64,000 nucleotides of DNA from Pannonibacter sp051860505 (GTDB lineage: Bacteria; Pseudomonadota; Alphaproteobacteria; Rhizobiales; Stappiaceae): NCBI RefSeq assembly GCF_051860505.1, contig NZ_JBHYDX010000004.1, forward strand, positions 124,001 to 188,000, written 5' to 3'. Shown in pieces: positions 63,426-64,000 of this stretch. The notes beneath the pieces were generated by a model. It saw only the letters and a list, made by a program, of their open reading frames with translations, was not told where the DNA came from and searched no databases. Position 1 is the stretch's first letter. Every line of letters begins with the position of its first letter. The translations under genes and the position numbers were made by a program.

Positions 63426-64000
63426 TCCAGAGCATCCAGCAGGGCCTTCTGGCGGACGGGATCACGGTGCCGCTGACCAAGCTCTGCGCGTGGTTCGGCG
63501 TGCCGCGTCGGACTGTGTACTACAAGCCGACCAAGGCCGCGCCGAAGGTGGATCCGCGCTTCGCCGAGCCGATCAAGGCCATGATCGAAAAAGAGCCTTC
63601 CTTCGGCTACCGCACCGTGGCCTGGCTTCTGGGTTTCAACAAGAACACGGTCCAACGGGTCTTCCAGATCAAGGGCTGGCAGGTGCGCAAGCGCCCGATC
63701 GGGATGCGACCCAGGATCGAGGCGGTGCCCTCGGTGGCGACAGCTCCCAACGAGCGCTGGTCGACCGACATGTGCCGGGTCTGGGCCACGCTCGCCTTGG
63801 TGATCGATTGCCATACGCGCGAGTTTCTGGGCTGGCACATGTCGCGCTCCGGCAAGGCCTCCACCGCCGCGAGCGCGGTGGAACACGCGCTGATCAACCG
63901 GTTCGGAACCCTCGGCCAGGTGACCACCGAGTTCCTGCTGAGGTCCGACAACGGGCTGGTCTTTACCAGCCGCACGTACACGGCCCTCGTCCGCAGCTAT
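63422..64000 (+). CDS. IS3-family transposase OrfB, partial at window end
   Basis: 193 residues are visible without a stop. It starts 'MIQSIQQGLLADGITVPLTK', then 'FGVPRRTVYYKPTKAAPKVD', the rve core with Asp in 'RWSTDMCRVW' and 'LLRSDNGLVFT'; the catalytic Glu lies outside. From memory of relatives, 'CRVWAGRDGWATLALV' is expected where this copy reads 'CRVWATLALV', a possible six-residue in-frame deletion, so activity is doubtful. Confidence 0.8.
   Translation, partial: MIQSIQQGLLADGITVPLTKLCAWFGVPRRTVYYKPTKAAPKVDPRFAEPIKAMIEKEPSFGYRTVAWLLGFNKNTVQRVFQIKGWQVRKRPIGMRPRIEAVPSVATAPNERWSTDMCRVWATLALVIDCHTREFLGWHMSRSGKASTAASAVEHALINRFGTLGQVTTEFLLRSDNGLVFTSRTYTALVRSY

Larger units (their letters stand above)
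60579..64000. mobile_element. Decayed mobile island: broken recombinase plus three IS elements end to end
   Basis: From the tRNA-Arg end to the window edge there is no intact host gene. The order is: 188 bases of A/T-richer DNA without a gene, a serine recombinase 3' fragment, an IS481 remnant, an IS3 element broken at its right side, and a second IS3 element running off the window. Each joint cuts a recognisable reading frame. Confidence 0.85.
63059..64000 (+). mobile_element. Second IS3-family element, continues past the window
   Basis: It starts at or near TGTATCGACCCAGTG, directly where the preceding orfB breaks off. It carries two overlapping frames, an orfA with a DUF1153-like helix-turn-helix and an orfB transposase. 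The right end lies outside the window. Confidence 0.75.

Overview
The window looks like chromosomal DNA of an alphaproteobacterium, most likely of the Hyphomicrobiales (Rhizobiales). The reasons are high GC with strong third-position G/C, an alphaproteobacterial Cpa/Tad pilus locus, a fused MaoC-phosphate acetyltransferase next to ackA, the rpmH-rnpA-yidC-engB-argB-dapD-dapE neighbourhood, and intergenic palindromes of a kind common in that order. A Stappia/Pannonibacter-type genome is a guess from gene content only.

Layout. (1) 1-11632: nucleoside uptake and breakdown. It holds two ABC permeases, cytidine deaminase, purine nucleoside phosphorylase, deoC, deoA, deoB and adenosine deaminase; then, beyond an MFS exporter-like gene, a DUF1688/Urc4 protein, uracil phosphoribosyltransferase and ribokinase. 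Together they import (deoxy)nucleosides, deaminate and phosphorolyse them, feed the sugars into central metabolism and salvage or degrade uracil. (2) 11710-20279: sugar and acetate metabolism: retropepsin-like protease, phosphomannomutase/phosphoglucomutase, galM, a histone-deacetylase-fold amidohydrolase, a HAD phosphatase, a PhnD-like binding protein, ackA and MaoC-Pta. (3) 20412-32237: a complete Flp/Tad pilus locus. Two TadE/G minor pilins and a secretin-N-domain protein run leftward. Flp pilin (59 aa), CpaA-F, TadB and TadC run rightward, and TadD converges on them. (4) 32438-37065: M17 aminopeptidase, MarR, NlpC/P60, rmuC and a probably leaderless def. (5) 37081-55887: mostly leftward housekeeping genes (dapE, truA, fmt, dapD, a nucleotidase, argB, engB, yidC, rnpA, rpmH), interspersed with accessory genes (MarC, EamA/LysR, GGDEF protein, CatB-like acetyltransferase). 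(6) 56306-60134: TVP38 membrane protein, flavin disulfide-type oxidoreductase and histidine kinase. (7) 60502-64000: tRNA-Arg(ACG), followed by a broken serine recombinase, an IS481 remnant and two IS3-family elements joined end to end. This is the edge of a decaying mobile island.

I saw no CRISPR array, rRNA or intact phage, and no clearly undescribed defence or secretion system. The best leads are the tRNA-adjacent IS pile-up, the regular 34-bp repeats that start inside the 3' end of deoA, the Urc4-upp-rbsK module inside a nucleoside cluster, the leaderless def promoter, and the diguanylate cyclase with no visible I-site and a degenerate EAL domain. Most starts were chosen by Shine-Dalgarno sequence, operon spacing and family length; doubtful ones are flagged.
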